DNA from: Glandiceps talaboti
Lineage: Eukaryota > Hemichordata > Enteropneusta > Spengelidae
Assembly: GCF_964340395.1 (NCBI RefSeq)
Contig: NC_135561.1
Span: 20,674,740 to 20,738,739, forward strand
Direction: 5' to 3'
DNA length: 64,000 nucleotides
Each line of letters starts with the position of its first letter. Position 1 is the stretch's first letter. The notes under the pieces were generated by a model, which saw only the letters and a program-made list of their open reading frames with translations, did no database searches and was not told the DNA's origin. Below, one piece after another: positions 1 to 13,130 of this stretch. A program made the translations under genes and the position numbers.

Positions 1-1454
1 ATCTTAAACTGCAATTGTTAATTGTGTGGCAATCATATAGTGAAGATAATTTTGCAGTTCACGCTTTTTTTCTAAGAATGTATTTGATGGACATGCATTA
101 TATTTGATAACCTGCACAAGTTCATCTTTTTCACAGATTTCTCTTATAAATAAGTATACTTTTGGTGTCATATTTCTTTCATGTAGCTTTATTTAGTTGC
201 ATGGAGCAGAGTATTTTAGGACTAATTCTGACGTCTTCGTTTCTCTGTAGCGAGGTTATTGTGCATATATTACTTACCAGGAATAATTGATATATCCTGT
301 GTTCTCTAAATGCCCAATGAAGTGCTTACAAATTGCAGAGCTTTCATTATTTATGCTTGATGTATACTTTTGGGTTCCCCTGTAGTAAAATGATAAAGTT
401 TAAGTTTGAGACAGCCTAACTGACCCTAACCTAAAAGCAGGAATATTCTACAAATACACAGTGCATATACAAAGTGATCACTTATCATTTTTATTTCCGA
501 GATGTTTTCTTCACTTTTTTCTCTGCAACAGATATAACACAGTGTCGGAGTTGCTGTAACTGGGATCTTTGTAATACGGGTACTACTGGTGGAAATGATA
601 GGTTGTCATTCAATGACGTCATACTTCTGTCATCGCTTATGACTGCAGTCTTCACTTTATCATTACACTAATAGAAATGTGTCATCACATAAAGTGGATA
701 GACCAGATCAGTCAGTACGTACACCTTCACAGGATATCAAGCGCGCGGCACAATCAACGTGATATTATGCAACATTGGAGGTACCGACCGAACAAACAGT
801 CCCTAAATTACAGGCGTTTTGAGCAAATATACTCTCATTTATTTATTCATTAATTAACATAACTGCCATTTTTGTCGTAGTAAGATTTTTAAATGTAACT
901 TTAAACTAAAGCTTCGAATGTTAGTAATAGGAAATTACACTTTTTTGAAAATTGTAATATTTCTATAGCTAGTGTGTTGTTGTTGTTGTTGTTGTTAAAA
1001 CATGACAGTGTTTAATTGCAACTTTGGTTTATTTATTATCGTGATATGACAATTAGATGTTATTTCCAAAAATTCCATATTTTTTTGTTCAACTTGGCTA
1101 ATAATGCGTGGTATAAGGTTAAATATTTTCGCATAAAGTTACGTACAACTTAATAGATATTGTGTTAGGAACGTGAGATGACTTGTGAACTTAAATTTAA
1201 AAAAATTAAATTAAAAAAATGAATGGATCCCAACAAAGCACATTTATTTGTTGATCTGTTATAATGGAAAGGTAACAGCTTAAATGAAATTAGCCAGAAT
1301 GTTCATGCACTTTTCATAGTTTTAGGAAGTCAGTTTGAACTTTTAATGTGTTCTTTGTCCCCAGTTTGTCTGTTATTCCTATTATTTTATTTCTCCAGTC
1401 CTGTACTTTCTCCAAGTTTTTCGTTAATGAAGCGTACTTTTCTGTAACTGTTGT
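1..1454. other. Noncoding upstream region, no gene seen
   Basis: AT-rich sequence with only short, composition-biased reading frames and no recognisable domain, RNA gene or transposon motif. It lies upstream of the first exon of the membrane-protein gene and could hold its promoter, but I see no convincing core promoter element. Confidence 0.5.
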
Positions 1455-1526
1455 TTAGAGTGAATGTTGGATTACAGTAAATTGGTGTTTTGATTCTGTT
1501 CTGGTTAGATAAATAAGCAAATGAAC

Positions 1527-1553
1527 AAACAAACAAACAAACAAACAGACAGC

Positions 1554-1618
<65 letters not shown>

Positions 1619-1740
1619 AACGATTCTTGTACAGCGTTTGCTGATAACCTAATAAAAATCTAGCTACTGTTGATGTGTTCGACCACAAAACACGTACATA
1701 TTTACATGTATACACGCACGCACGCGCGCACGCACGTACA

Positions 1741-1771
<31 letters not shown>

Positions 1772-1803
1772 CATACACGCACGCACGCGCGCACGCACGT
1801 ACA

Positions 1804-1834
<31 letters not shown>

Positions 1835-1884
1835 CATACATACATACATACATACATACATCAAACATACATACATACACACAT

Positions 1885-1934
<50 letters not shown>

Positions 1935-1935
1935 T
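1527..1935. repeat. Compound microsatellite cluster
   Basis: An (ACAG)n and (AAAC)n tract at about 1527-1620 is followed by alternating (ACGC)n, (CATA)n and (CA)n tracts at about 1710-1935. A block of CA/CG-rich sequence plus CATA repeats occurs twice in tandem. The long Cys-Val-Tyr or His-Thr-Tyr reading frames on both strands come only from the repeat. Confidence 0.95.
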
Positions 1936-2149
1936 AAACGTAGACTATAATAAAACTCTAGCTCGTTCGTTATGACGACATCTAGTTGAGTTTGTTGACC
2001 CCTGCATTCTAGACAACTTCTAATATTATACCACAAAGAACGACAACGTGTGCGACAACATCCATGGAGTTCATCCAATGCAAAATAGTTATCATTGATA
2101 TATAAAGACATCGTCTCTACGTGATTAGAAGCTGTAGACTATCGTGAAG

Positions 2150-2191
2150 ATGGCATCGCTAGGAAGGACTGGAAAATGGAATACAAGAGAG
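2150..2191 (+). CDS. Membrane-protein gene, N-terminal exon A1
   Basis: Putative first coding exon of N-terminal module A. It opens with ATG in a good context (GAAGATGGC), encodes 14 residues beginning MASLGRTGKW and ends at a GTAGGT donor in phase 0. It joins in frame to the membrane-span exon at 4437. The exon and its 5' flank resemble those at 8412: both have a CTGTAGA-like leader, then ATGGC, then a GGAA(A/G)GACTG core. This supports a real start codon and a tandem duplication of the 5' end. The exon is too short to be recognised alone; the call rests on the paralogous copy and splice-phase fit. Confidence 0.6.
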
Positions 2192-3125
2192 GTAGGTGCG
2201 ATCGGAGAACAAAGCTGTATAAACATGTCTTCATATTACTGCCATGTGTAATGTGTGTTCATTAGTAGCATATGACACCGGTCATTTATTGTTCATGTCC
2301 TATATACTGTACCTTATGTACCTCACAGTTATCCCATTGCTGCAGTCGACACTGCCATTGATCAAACTAGGCATAATACGTTACTAGTCAGACATATTTC
2401 TTTTTATCACATGTACGCCATTTGAAGATACAATACTGAATTGTACTACATGTATCTTCGTCTTGATTTCTGGCGATCATGTTGTACAATTATTGCATAG
2501 ATTTTCTTTTTGTGGTTTTGGTAGCAACATTGAATATTGCAACATACGATATTAGATAGACAGTGGCACAACAATTCTAGCTGTATGTTGAATACCAGAA
2601 ATATTTAAAAACTGAAATCACTAATTTCTGCATTGTTATTGTCAAATATTGATACTTATAATACATTCACTTGTTTAAACTCAGTGAATTGCCATTCATA
2701 ATTTGCACTTACCAACAAAATATAGTCATTCAAAAATGTGTATTGATATTTATTTAATTTAGTTTCCAGGGAAACAATTCATGTCATTATATCTGTTTAT
2801 AGTGATAACTATTCACTTCTTAAACGTCACTATTCCTGGTATTTGAGTCAAAGTTATTCAAAACCACTGTGTTATTTCAATTACCTTTTTGATCATAACA
2901 ATATCACTATTTCTGAAATTTACGTTTTGTACATGACATGATTGGTAATGACTTGTGGACTCTGGTAACTTCTACCGATGTACAATGAAATGTTTAGTGA
3001 AATAACGTCATTCTTTATAAACAGCTGTAAGTAATGGAGTCATTCAGTCTGACACGTAATTGCAATTGAATATTCCTGTGTGGATATTCGTGACGGTTTT
3101 TACATTCTATTGGAAAATGGTGACA

Positions 3126-3128
3126 CAC

Positions 3129-3167
<39 letters not shown>

Positions 3168-3192
3168 CACACACACACACACAGACGGACAC
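3126..3192. repeat. (ACAG)n/(CA)n microsatellite
   Basis: A run of ACAG units passing into CA dinucleotides. The reading frames across it on both strands are artefacts. Confidence 0.95.
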
Positions 3193-3351
3193 ATGACAGA
3201 CACAAAGACAGACATCTCCCTTTTATTACCTTCCGTACCCTTACGAAAATGAGTATTTATAATGCACATTTTCTCCTTCCCCAACTCCGATCCCTTGGGG
3301 GCATACAATCCCGCACTGTAGCCGCTATAAGCGTATAGGATTAATGCATTC

Positions 3352-3545
3352 ACATTGCAACTTCTGTACGCAATTATACAGATGGGTTGACTAAGGCACA
3401 GTTATGGTTCAAATCTTGCCCAAGGACTTTAGCCATTCAGAAACAAAAAGCAGCGACGCAGGTCGAACCTGCCGAACCTGGCATGCCAACCCGCAGATTC
3501 CAAGCCGGCCACTCTAACAATTCGTCTATCATGACTCCACTCCGG
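3352..3545 (-). mobile_element. tRNA-derived SINE
   Basis: On the minus strand the sequence starts tRNA-like. There is an A-box-like stretch (TAGACGAATTGTTAGAGTGG), an anticodon-arm-like CTTGGAATC, and two B-box-like GGTTCG motifs, the second followed by ACCTGC. A body follows with TCCTTGGGCAAGA, then CTTAGTCAACCCA and CTGTATAATTGCGTAC. That body motif is typical of widespread tRNA-derived SINEs in aquatic animals. No target duplication was identified and the ends are approximate. The open frame at 3387-3734 on the other strand is a by-product. Confidence 0.7.
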
Positions 3546-4111
3546 ACTGTTCAAAGTTATATTTGCTGTAGTCTAAAATATATGGAAATGTGTTTAAAAG
3601 TCACAGAACAGAAATTCCAGTCTAATGATTTTTCTGAGGAAAAGCCTAGATTGCTTCACTTTTGCTTCTCTACGCATGTAACGTCCGTCTTCGTTTCAAC
3701 AGTAATCAGTTTGTCACAACATAAAAAGACTTAAAATAGATTCTAACTAATGTCTGTTAACATCCAATTAGTCTTTGTGTTGTTTTCGTTTGAGACATTG
3801 TATTTTTTTGCTTTTGTTTTGTGAATAATAGCTTCATTAAAAGACACATTTCGTTACTTTCTAGGTTACTGACACAGGTCTATAAAACTAATAAACGGGG
3901 TTTGTCTGTATTTCTTTGAAAAAGCTTAGACCAAACACACTGGGAGTGAATTTAAACAATTTAGAAAGCATCTTAGTCAACTATTATTTTTAGAATTCTT
4001 TTGTTTAACGATTTAACTATCAAAATTTACCTAATTAATTGAACAATTTACACACAAAAATAGAAATACATCCACCCCGGCCACCCACCCACCAACCACC
4101 CAGCTCTACAC

Positions 4112-4201
4112 ACACACACATACATACATACATACATACATACATACATACATACATACATACATACATACATACATACATACATACATACATACATACA
4201 T

Positions 4202-4241
<40 letters not shown>

Positions 4242-4285
4242 ACATACATACATACATACATACATACATACATACATACATACAT

Positions 4286-4316
<31 letters not shown>

Positions 4317-4385
4317 TACATACATACATACATACATACATACATACATACATACATACATACATACATACATACATACACGCAC
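4112..4385. repeat. (CATA)n microsatellite with (CA)n breaks
   Basis: About 270 bp of CATA units interrupted three times by CA dinucleotide runs, ending about 50 bp before the acceptor of exon A2. Six overlapping reading frames here are repeat artefacts. Confidence 0.97.
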
Positions 4386-4436
4386 GCAGAGATACTTGCC
4401 ATTGTCTGTACATTTCTCCTTTTTATTCCTACCTAG

Positions 4437-4665
4437 GTCAAGTTAGACAACCCAATTTTCGAAACAGACCTAAAAGTGCAAGTGCAAGATCAAGGGCATG
4501 CAGAAATCATACACTTCAGAAACGAGGAGTATGAAAACATTCAAGTACAGAGTACAGATGATGCAATCAAATACTTACAAAGACAAAAACGAAAGAAGAT
4601 TTGTGGCTTCTTAGTTTTCATTATTGTCATAATGGGGCTTGTAGCAACGGTTTTGTATTTGACTG
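4437..4665 (+). CDS. Membrane-protein gene, cytoplasmic tail and membrane-span exon A2
   Basis: Encodes about 76 residues beginning VKLDNPIFETDLK. It has an acidic cytoplasmic tail with an NPIF motif, a tyrosine motif EEYENIQV and QSTDDAIKYL, then a basic RQKRKK stop-transfer patch and one hydrophobic span of about 20 residues. Basic residues before the span and no signal peptide imply a type II (N-in) protein. The exon runs from an ACCTAG acceptor to a GTGAGT donor, phase 0 in and phase 1 out, like its homologue at 14866. The tyrosine motif resembles ITIM- or sorting-type YxxI sites, which is inference. No SEA or Tg exon follows before module B, so A and B may be alternative first exons of one gene, or A may be a partial duplicate. 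Confidence 0.72.
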
Positions 4666-6228
4666 GTGAGTATTTGTGTGCTCTCAAGAATTATTCATAT
4701 GGTTAGATTTTGACATTCAGCCTAAGGTAACCCAACACAAGGCAATAAAGACACATAACACACCCCTGGTAGATATTTGTCTCACAACCAAACCCTAAGC
4801 AAGGCAATTATATTGAGTGTCTATAAGTATAGTTCTTGTATACGTACGAACTTTATGGTTTTTGACAACAATGGAAGACTAGATAGTCAACTAGGCTTGA
4901 GACTATAGCTAATTCAATCCATGGTCCAATGATTTGACATTTAGGTAGGTTCTACATTCTATGGGTTCTGTTATGATTATATATGTCTGTTGAAATATTG
5001 CAAAATATCTATCTAAAAAACGTATTCGAAAACTTTAATATGGCCACTATTTAATGGTCTTCGTGAAGTAAATTTTGATATTTTTCCTTATCTTTCTCAG
5101 TCGGGTATGGAAAATATCTCTTACATCAAACAAACCCGGAAATGACGTATCTGAGCACAACAGACCGTCCGGTTGAAGAAGTTCATTCTTCAATACTTTA
5201 ATTTTGTAACAGTTGGAAACCACCAAGACATTTACAACATTGACAGCTGTTTTTTGTGGTACGTTAAGTCGAGTATCTCCGTTTATTGACACTTTGATTG
5301 ACTTGATTGAAGTGTACAAATGATAGGATGAGAATATATCATAATGCTTCGATGGTTCCGGGTCTGACACTCGATGTATTATTAATGTTATGTTATCTCT
5401 AGCCAAGGCTACTCGATATTAGGCGTTTTATGTATACATTGATCGTGTTGCCTTGACTACATCACCAAGTTTTTCCGCTTTGCTGCCATATTAGAGGTAA
5501 CTTAAACCCTACATGCACTTGTTTGGCGATACTTCCCAAGACGTTTTTGCATGCCAATTAAGGGAGGTGGGGAGTGCTGGGGAATTAGGGGTTGCGTCAT
5601 TTTTTACAAATCGATTCTCGGGGTGGGTTATATTTTAGAAAATAAAGGGAGAGTCATGTTTTATTTTGACCCATTCTATGGTTTAACTTTGCATTATTGT
5701 GGGATTTAGCAGCCCACTGTTACCACCAGTTTTACATCCCATTGCTGCCACATTGGTTAGGGCTTGGGTTGTGACTAGGGTTAAAGTTAAGGTTAGGGTT
5801 AAGATTAGGTAATGTTCTAGCAGACCATATTAATAAAATTGAATCATGCAGGGAATCAATTGTCCGTTGTGATGTGAGGATAAGAATTGGTTTTACAGGT
5901 CCTGGAGTAAAACTATAACAGGCAGGTAAGATATTAGGGATAATGGTGGGGAGATATTGACCTCAGCCACGACCATGTTGGGAGTGTACTCATCTAGTCT
6001 TTGTAGTTCTGGCCTTCAGCTCAACCAATTTCCAAACAAATCAAATGATTAATGCAATGCAATCACACAAATTCACTCTGGTGGTGGCAGTGGGAAATAA
6101 CCAACGTCTTTAAAACTGTTAACGTAGTGACACCGGTGAGATTAAGTCCTTACTAGTGATTCATATCTATATAATGATTATACATGATAACCCTATATCC
6201 CGTGAACGACTGACTTTTGTTTCCACAG
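4666..6228 (+). other. Intron-like region; possible short terminal exon
   Basis: No recognised domain. At 5101-5201 a good acceptor (TTTCTCAG) opens a phase-1 frame of about 33 codons ending in TAA, which could end module A as a short transcript; this is weak. Around 5555-5680, G-rich stretches next to GTCATTTTTTACAAA-like and GGGTTATATTTTA-like sequence resemble the inside of the MITE at 62107-62769. Degenerate TTAGGG-like units occur at about 5756-5810. Confidence 0.3.
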
Positions 6229-6303
6229 GTATGATTTCCTTGAAGGCCACAATGATTGTCTTTGATTCCAAACGTCGTGCAATGATCATTCATCATAGTC
6301 TTG
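6229..6303 (+). other. Candidate 75-nt phase-1 exon
   Basis: A strong acceptor (ACTTTTGTTTCCACAG) and a GTAAGG donor bound 75 nt that are open in the phase expected after exon A2 and keep phase 1 at both ends. The 25 residues include MIVFDSKRRA. This is only faintly like the VLVFESSR core of the SEA exon at 18077. It may be an exon or a decayed SEA exon belonging to module A, or chance. Confidence 0.28.
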
Positions 6304-6975
6304 GTAAGGTGTCATTCGCCAACGGAATGCCACATTCCCCCAATGCCCAGTTGGAAGTTTAGTTTGCCTGATGTATATGATCGAACTTCAACCTCCCGTC
6401 CAACGGTGATGATGTATTGAAAACACCGTGTTCTTTCGGAGATTGTTTTGTAATATACAAACATTCTGATATACACAATTTTGCAACGTATTGCTGGCTA
6501 AATTTCACCTTTCCAAAAAACCTGTAGAAAGTTATAGATTAGAAACTAAAATTTAGAAACCATGGTTACGAGAAGTATGACCAGATTTTTATTCTGAATT
6601 CACCGCAACTTTATGTTGTTTGACACAACAATATAGTTCAGATCTTGTCCATTAAAATATTTTTTCACTATAAGATTCGTACTAAATAGGGTATACGTGT
6701 TTCATGAATTCAACTAGACCGCTTGTATCTATGACAACAATTGTTGGAAACATTTACACAATTTCTGTAGAAGGATTATTATGTATATTGAGATTGAACT
6801 AAACAGCGTTTATAGTGCTGTTGTTTTTTGTAATCTTAATTTCGATGTTGTTAAGATAAATATTCTGATCATGACATTTTGATAAAAGGTTCTAAAGTAT
6901 CGTCTATTCTCAGCAGTCGAGGTTTGAAATTGATTGAGGTTTCATCCTGACAGAAATGACAACGAATGACAGCAG

Positions 6976-7092
6976 GTGGTGTAGTGTAGTGTAGTGTAGT
7001 GTAGTGTTGTGTAGTGTAGTGTAGTGTAGTGTAGTGTAGTGTAGTGTAGTGTAGTGTAGTGTAGTGTAGCGTCGTGTTGTTTAGTGTAGTGA
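6976..7092. repeat. (GTGTA)n pentanucleotide repeat
   Basis: About twenty GTGTA units with a few substitutions. The minus-strand frame rich in HYTTL is an artefact. Confidence 0.95.
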
Positions 7093-7954
7093 TGTGTTTT
7101 CTGTGAGTGAAAGCCTGGTGTAGAAAGTCTGTGGTATCAATGGGGATATTTGTCATAATATTGCTATAATTTATCAGGACTAAAGTTCGGCGATAAAGTT
7201 ATTACGTTGTCCCTTGTAATAATTTCCTAACCTCTATAAATAGAATACAATAAAAAAGTGCTAGTTCGGTGTGTCATGTTTTTGTATATAATGGTTCTAG
7301 TTGCAACGACGCTCCACCAATGGAAAAAACCCAGCGTACTGAAGAAACTCCCTAGAAAAGGGAAAACTGAAACTAAAAAACGTGTACAGTAAGGGACGAT
7401 CGCACAATGTCCCACAAGCGCAATAAACGAATTTCGTTCATTTAGGACAAAACCGCGGCCACCTCCCCCAATACGAACGTTCACAAATGCGACATTGGCA
7501 CGTTTATATATGATGTCAACCATGATGAAAGTTGTAGCGGTCACACCACTGCGATCGATCGATGTAATGTAAAAATATTATGGTAAACACATTAAAATAC
7601 TACCAGAAACCCTGCACGGTGTATCACATTAGAAGTAAGTTTTAATCAACTTATGAACATCTCAGTAGTAAATACAGAACATGTTGTCATTGAAGGCGAG
7701 AAAGTTTTGAAATTTTGTTAGAAGAGCGACAATGAAGTTCAGCAATCGCATTGACGCCAGACCCCCTCCCACGAATGAAGTTCGTTTACTCAGCTTGTGT
7801 GTGATATTGTGCGATCGACCTTAAGGTAAGTAAAACTACGTAGCGATCGAAATTCCTCATTAGCAAGCACACAAAGATGTGAACGTGTTGCAAATAAATA
7901 GAACTATGTACACACAATAAAACCAAGTCAAGATATTAAAAATTGAATCTCAAA

Positions 7955-7985
<31 letters not shown>

Positions 7986-8006
7986 GACGACGACGACGAC
8001 GACGAC
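7955..8006. repeat. (CAA)n-(CGA)n microsatellite
   Basis: A run of CAA units changes into CGA units. The poly-Gln then poly-Arg frame across it is an artefact. Confidence 0.93.
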
Positions 8007-8411
8007 AAAAAGGGACTTTAAGTTTGTTTCACAGTCACATTGTGTTTCGTCAGTGTCACCACAGGTCACGATATAATGGTTTGAGGTTTCAGTTGTCCTG
8101 TTTTTGTCCTTTGATCTTTATGACCAGGACTGAGGGTGATAACCAGTGATAACTTTGGGGTGATTGACACTTGAACTTTACTGTTAATCGAATTCACTTC
8201 AGTTCAACGACCCTCGAGACAATATTATCGATACCAATTAGTGCAGCCTATGCATGACCTTGTTTGTATTGACTCATTTGACAAAAGAATACTTTGAGAT
8301 AAGTCACCGAATTAGTATAGTGGTACGTGACGGTTTCTTGTATTGTTATTTAAATATTTATGGTTGGGTACAGTGACGGTGCACCAGTGGGAGACTGTAG
8401 ATCACACCAAG

Positions 8412-8465
8412 ATGGCTTTCCAAGGAAAGACTGCATCATGGAGTACGAGTGGCACAACAAATGAG
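8412..8465 (+). CDS. Membrane-protein gene, N-terminal exon B1
   Basis: Putative first coding exon of module B: ATG in the context CCAAGATGGC, 18 residues beginning MAFQGKTASW, ending AATGAG at a GTAAAA donor in phase 0. It joins in frame to the exon at 14866. It is similar to exon A1 and its 5' leader (shared TGTAGA and AAGATGGC; GGAAAGACTG against GGAAGGACTG). The start is chosen from this paired conservation. Confidence 0.62.
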
Positions 8466-9949
8466 GTAAAAGACCAGTATTCTATGTGTACTTGAAAACA
8501 TAAGTTATGGAAACTTCTCAAATAAGTATAGCTAGATAAGTATAGCTAGATAATCATATATGTAACACGATGTAGCTGTGTATGTGTGTATATATATGCG
8601 TGTCCGTCTGTATGTATTGATCTTGACAATTCAGTGTGTGTACATGTGTGTCTATGCGTGTGTGTGTGCGGTTATATGTGTTTCTATGGCTACGTACGTA
8701 GTCATTAGTCGTGACAATACCCCCACCCAGTACGACAACATCAAGTTCATTACCCCAAACATAGTGACTGACAGGTATATGACACCTGTAGGACTAGTTA
8801 TAATTACCCAACGGCACAGTATTAACATTACGTCAGTCTTGTCATATCGTACTCGGCATGCCAACTACGAACATTAACTCTGCTTTGCCTCGAAACTCAA
8901 GACATTCCGAAATTCATCTTGTATTTTTTTAAATAGATTTTTTTAGCTTTTACGTCCAAAAACGTATCCTCATAAGTTTAGGAAACTGAGTTATAAACCA
9001 GTGACACTAAGTTTTGTTCTTACCATACTTGTCAATAGATAACATCAGAAAATTAAGATGAATAATTCATCTTTCCGACAATTCAAGTCACGTCATTTAA
9101 ACCTCAGACCAACAAATTTTGGTGATCTGAGGTTAAACCCAGCACAAATAAAAAGCTACGTTAAACGCATAGATGAAATGCAAACATAAGTTGACCATAA
9201 TGTAAAATTGAAAACAATGGTCATAACTTGTCACAGTATTTAATACGGAGGTACAAAAACACTAAGCGAATAAATGTGAACACAACAAATGCACCGGAAG
9301 CAAAACAATTATATTAATAATCTTTATTCAAATAAATTCGAAAATTTGTTGAATGTCACAAGAGCAGTGCCCTAGTGGTCAAGAAGCAGGATGAAACCGT
9401 TCAGGAACCGAATATATCAGTATGTGACCAACCTTACAACACAAAATTATCATTATTAATTTTCGAATGGAAGTAGTACGTTTATGTCTCGTAGAGGGGT
9501 CCTTTGATTTTCATATAAGCAACCTTTAAATAAACAAAGGTGTACATACACAAAGAAAACAAGTTACCCCCCCCCCCACACACACACACTGTCACTATGA
9601 ATCTTGTAAGGTCAATAGGTAACTAGTGGTACTTTGATGGCCGTTCTGCCGACGTTCAAAGTCGGTGAAAGTAGACGCCCCCACCATTCCTATATACCTT
9701 TAATAAAGTTTGCTCATTCAAATCAATACAATGTTCCGTGCAGTTGTAAGAAGGAATATTTTATCTTCTGTAAAAAAGTTATTTACAAAAATAAGAGTAT
9801 GACGTTATCGTTTAGTTGTTTAAGCGACCTTAAGTTATATTAGAAACATTAATTTTTTGGGTGAACAAAAAGTACTTGAAAATATAGTTTTAGCTTGAAT
9901 TTACATAGGAGAACAAGTTGGCTTATGTACAATGTTAAAAAAGAGGGGA

Positions 9950-10560
9950 TAGCATGTTGCCTTACACAGGGAACCTTGCACACCCCTGTAACATTCACAT
10001 ACCTAGGACAGAGTTGTGCACATAGCTGTACCAGCTCAGTGGAGCCACGGGGACTGTGCCAGCTATGTGTGTAATATCCCTGTAACAGCTCTGGCCAACA
10101 CACTTGGTGTGAAAAATAGCAAGGCAGCATAGGTTTTTACAACCTCCATGTACAAGAGCTTTTTCCCACAACCATGTACCAGCTATGTGAGCATAGTTAT
10201 AACATAGGTATTTCCCATAGCCATGTACCAGCTATGTTAGCATAGCTGTAACAGTGGTATTTCCCACAGCCATATACCAGCTATGCCAACATTGCTCTAA
10301 AAGCGATATTTCCCAGTCATTTACCAGCTGCGTGTGAGCAGTACGTGCTAGTCGGATATGAACAAAAGGGTTGCAACAGGCTATTATTCCACCATTGCTG
10401 TTACATGTATGTGCACTCTGTGTGCTAGGTGTGCAGTACACAACTATGGTACTGGGATGTACAAAACAGTCTTGGCACAGAGGCGGTATTCCACATCCAT
10501 GCAACAAGCGTATTTTTCACAACCATGTACAAGGCTGTGGAACAATACACGCTTTAACAG
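9950..10560. repeat. Diverged minisatellite
   Basis: Several degenerate copies, roughly 50 to 70 bp each, of a unit containing TTTCCCA(C/T)A(G/A)CCATGTACCAGCTATG followed by a GCATAGCTGTAACA-like part. The unit is itself partly palindromic (AGCTATG...CATAGCT). The overlapping reading frames on both strands come from these repeats. Confidence 0.65.
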
Positions 10561-11439
10561 GGCTGTGAGGCCCGGATGTGAGGCACACTGCGGGTACATA
10601 GCAGTGCTCTTCTTCGTAGCACTGGGATGTGGCCAGATCCTAGTACAAGGATGTTCGAGGTTCCCTGTGTATATATTCATTCTCTGGCTGAACCATTGCA
10701 AAGATTGGCGTCAAATGACGGGACTGATTTGTGCACGTGGGTATCATCGTTTAGTCTAAGAACGGTGTCTAGAAGTGACGAAGTCTACATGTCTCAATCC
10801 ACTACTTTGAAAACGAAGTTTTATAAATCATGCATCAGGATTCTTCAAATTACATTTGTACGCCACACTATTCAATACGAGGCTTTGACGCAATGTATAC
10901 AATAATGCTGGATCGTAATAGATAACATGCCTCCTGAGTTCACAGCATGATGTAGTACGTAGTACCATACTCCAACCTAATCTTTTTATTCAAGGACATT
11001 GTATTCTTTGTTTTCTACAGTCTCTATTGTTCATCATCTAAGCCTCACATCAATGTAACATTACGGTTGAACAACTATTTTCAATGGTTTTTTTTTTTTA
11101 GGGAAAGACAGTTATTTGAGGATTAAAGTCCAACAACAACTAACTATTGACAGCATCCATTGTACATCCCTGTCTGTCAAACACCAGACGTACACTTTCT
11201 AGATCTGTAGTAATAAATATTTCCATTTCCATTTCTATACATTTCTGTAAAACATTACTTTAAACTCGCACTAGCTGCAACTGGGGTATTTTTTTTTCGT
11301 TCAGAGAACCAAAAATATATGTTCACTAAAAATTCTTAACAATAATTATAGGCATTGTACATGACTGTCAATTTGAAGCCTGTTTTAGCTTCAAGTAGTG
11401 TAATAATATGTTGAAGTCTTGATTCACTGAGGCGCTGAT

Positions 11440-12416
11440 TTTTGGATCCGAAGCTTGAATGTAAATATGTGTTCGGTAATTTCATTCACAACTAAGAGAG
11501 TACCATTGCACTGGCAATATAAACTAGCCGATACACCTGCGCCAAGAGCAAATAAGGTTAAAGATCTTGGGGTTATATTCTTTTCATCGAATTTAAATTT
11601 TACTGATCACATTCAATCCATCATCACCAGTAGAGCCCTTAGAATGCTAGGTTTTATTAACCGAAATAGTAAGGAGTTCAGTGACATAAATACTATTGTA
11701 ATATTATATTTAGCACATGTTTGTTGTTATCTTGAGTATTGCTCCGTTGTTTGGAACCCGGGTACAACAAAAGTTTGTGAAGTACTTATGTCATAAATCC
11801 GGTTTAAATTATGAGAGTAACAAGTACATAGAACTGTCACCCGTGTTCCTTTTTTCGATTGTTACCATTGTACAACAGAGCAGAAAATACATTATTTCAT
11901 GTTTTTGCATAGATGTGCTAATAGTATATATAATAGTTCTTACATCTTATCAAGGCTTGATTTCAATGCGCTAACTACAATTTTATGGAATCAGACTGTT
12001 TTTAGAGAGAGGCGAAGTCACATAAATATTAGTAAATACTCGCCTTTAATTAGGAGCATGAGATGTTTTAATAGAACTGTACAGAGTAATTCTTTGATTG
12101 ATATTTTTTGCACTACGCCATGTTGTTAGACTTTACTGCATCAGATTATTTTAGATTAATGTGTTTTGACTTTTCAGTTGATGTGTTTAAGTGTTAATAT
12201 TGTAATGTGATATGCGTTGTTTTTTATTTTAGGTGTTTATTTTCTGTCCGTCTTCTGTTTCGAGTACACGTTTAGTTTGTGCATGTTGTGGTGTTTGTCT
12301 TGTACAATTCTAGCCTCTAAATGGAGCCTGTAAATGGGAATCGTCCCGTAGGTTATCCTTAAAAATAAAATAAAATAAAATAAAATAAAATAAAATAAAA
12401 TAAAATAAAATAAAAA
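11440..12416 (+). mobile_element. Non-LTR retrotransposon 3' end (degenerate)
   Basis: The frame from 11455 reads the region just after the catalytic core of a LINE reverse transcriptase: ...KVKDLGVIF, NFTDHIQSI, ALRMLGFI and LEYCSVVWNPGT. These are typical of jockey/CR1-type elements. A frameshift follows, and a second frame (about 11897-12126) continues with HRCANSIYN, FRERRSHIN and SPLIRSMRCFN. A short 3' UTR then ends in a (TAAAA)n tail at about 12360-12416, as expected for target-primed insertion. The 5' part is missing. It is inactive. Confidence 0.75.
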
Positions 12417-13002
12417 CACAAATATCAATTTTAATAGATATTTTCCACCATGATACTATGTGTACAGCTACATAGATATATTTACCCACAGATGATTCAA
12501 TACTGTTGATGGTTTACAATAGTACGAGTAAGTCACTTTATTTAACAAAACAATACAGTTTAAACAACCGCATCTGGTGCAGCTTTAAGTGGCTATGTGG
12601 ATGAAGAATGGGTATTTATTTGTATTTGTAATTAATAAACGACTTTTACTAAATAATTGAAAAAAAAAATTAAAACAGAAATTGTGTAAGAATTGTGTTA
12701 TTGCACTCAAGAAAATGAGTTGTAAACAAACTGAGGTATAACAAGAAATCAATACGTCACTTCCGGTCCAGTCTGTGCATACGTCATCGCAGCTACATAC
12801 ATATTGAAACATGCTAATACATCAATACTTGTGTTGTAATCGTCATTAAATTTTGGTTACTTGAATTGAACTTATGGCATATAACATATGAATGCCTAAG
12901 TGATATATGTTTTCAATATACTGTTTTCCATGTGTTGTACACAAAGTGTGTATTTTAAATTAATTTTCTATAGTATCAAACAAAAGATTAAGTTGTGATA
13001 TA

Positions 13003-13005
13003 GTG

Positions 13006-13073
<68 letters not shown>

Positions 13074-13095
13074 AGTGGTGGTGGTGGTGGTAGTG

Positions 13096-13130
<35 letters not shown>

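Larger units (their letters stand above)
2192..4436 (+). other. Intron A1-A2 with SINE and microsatellites
   Basis: Inferred intron bounded by GTAGGT and a pyrimidine-rich CCTAG acceptor. Besides the SINE and simple repeats listed separately, about 2200-3120 and 3550-4100 hold nothing I recognise. Confidence 0.5.
6304..8411 (+). other. Noncoding region between modules A and B
   Basis: No domain, RNA gene or transposon recognised apart from the GTGTA and CAA/CGA simple repeats listed separately. Presumably the intron or promoter region for module B. Confidence 0.5.

Noticed and set aside
3387-3734. 115-residue ORF
   Set aside because: Overlaps the tRNA-derived SINE in reverse orientation; not a gene.
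4035-4446. Tyr-Val-Cys-Met repeat proteins on both strands
   Set aside because: Translations of CATA/CA microsatellites; every frame is open because of the repeat.
5756-5810. Telomeric repeat
   Set aside because: Only a few degenerate TTAGGG-like units, too short and irregular.
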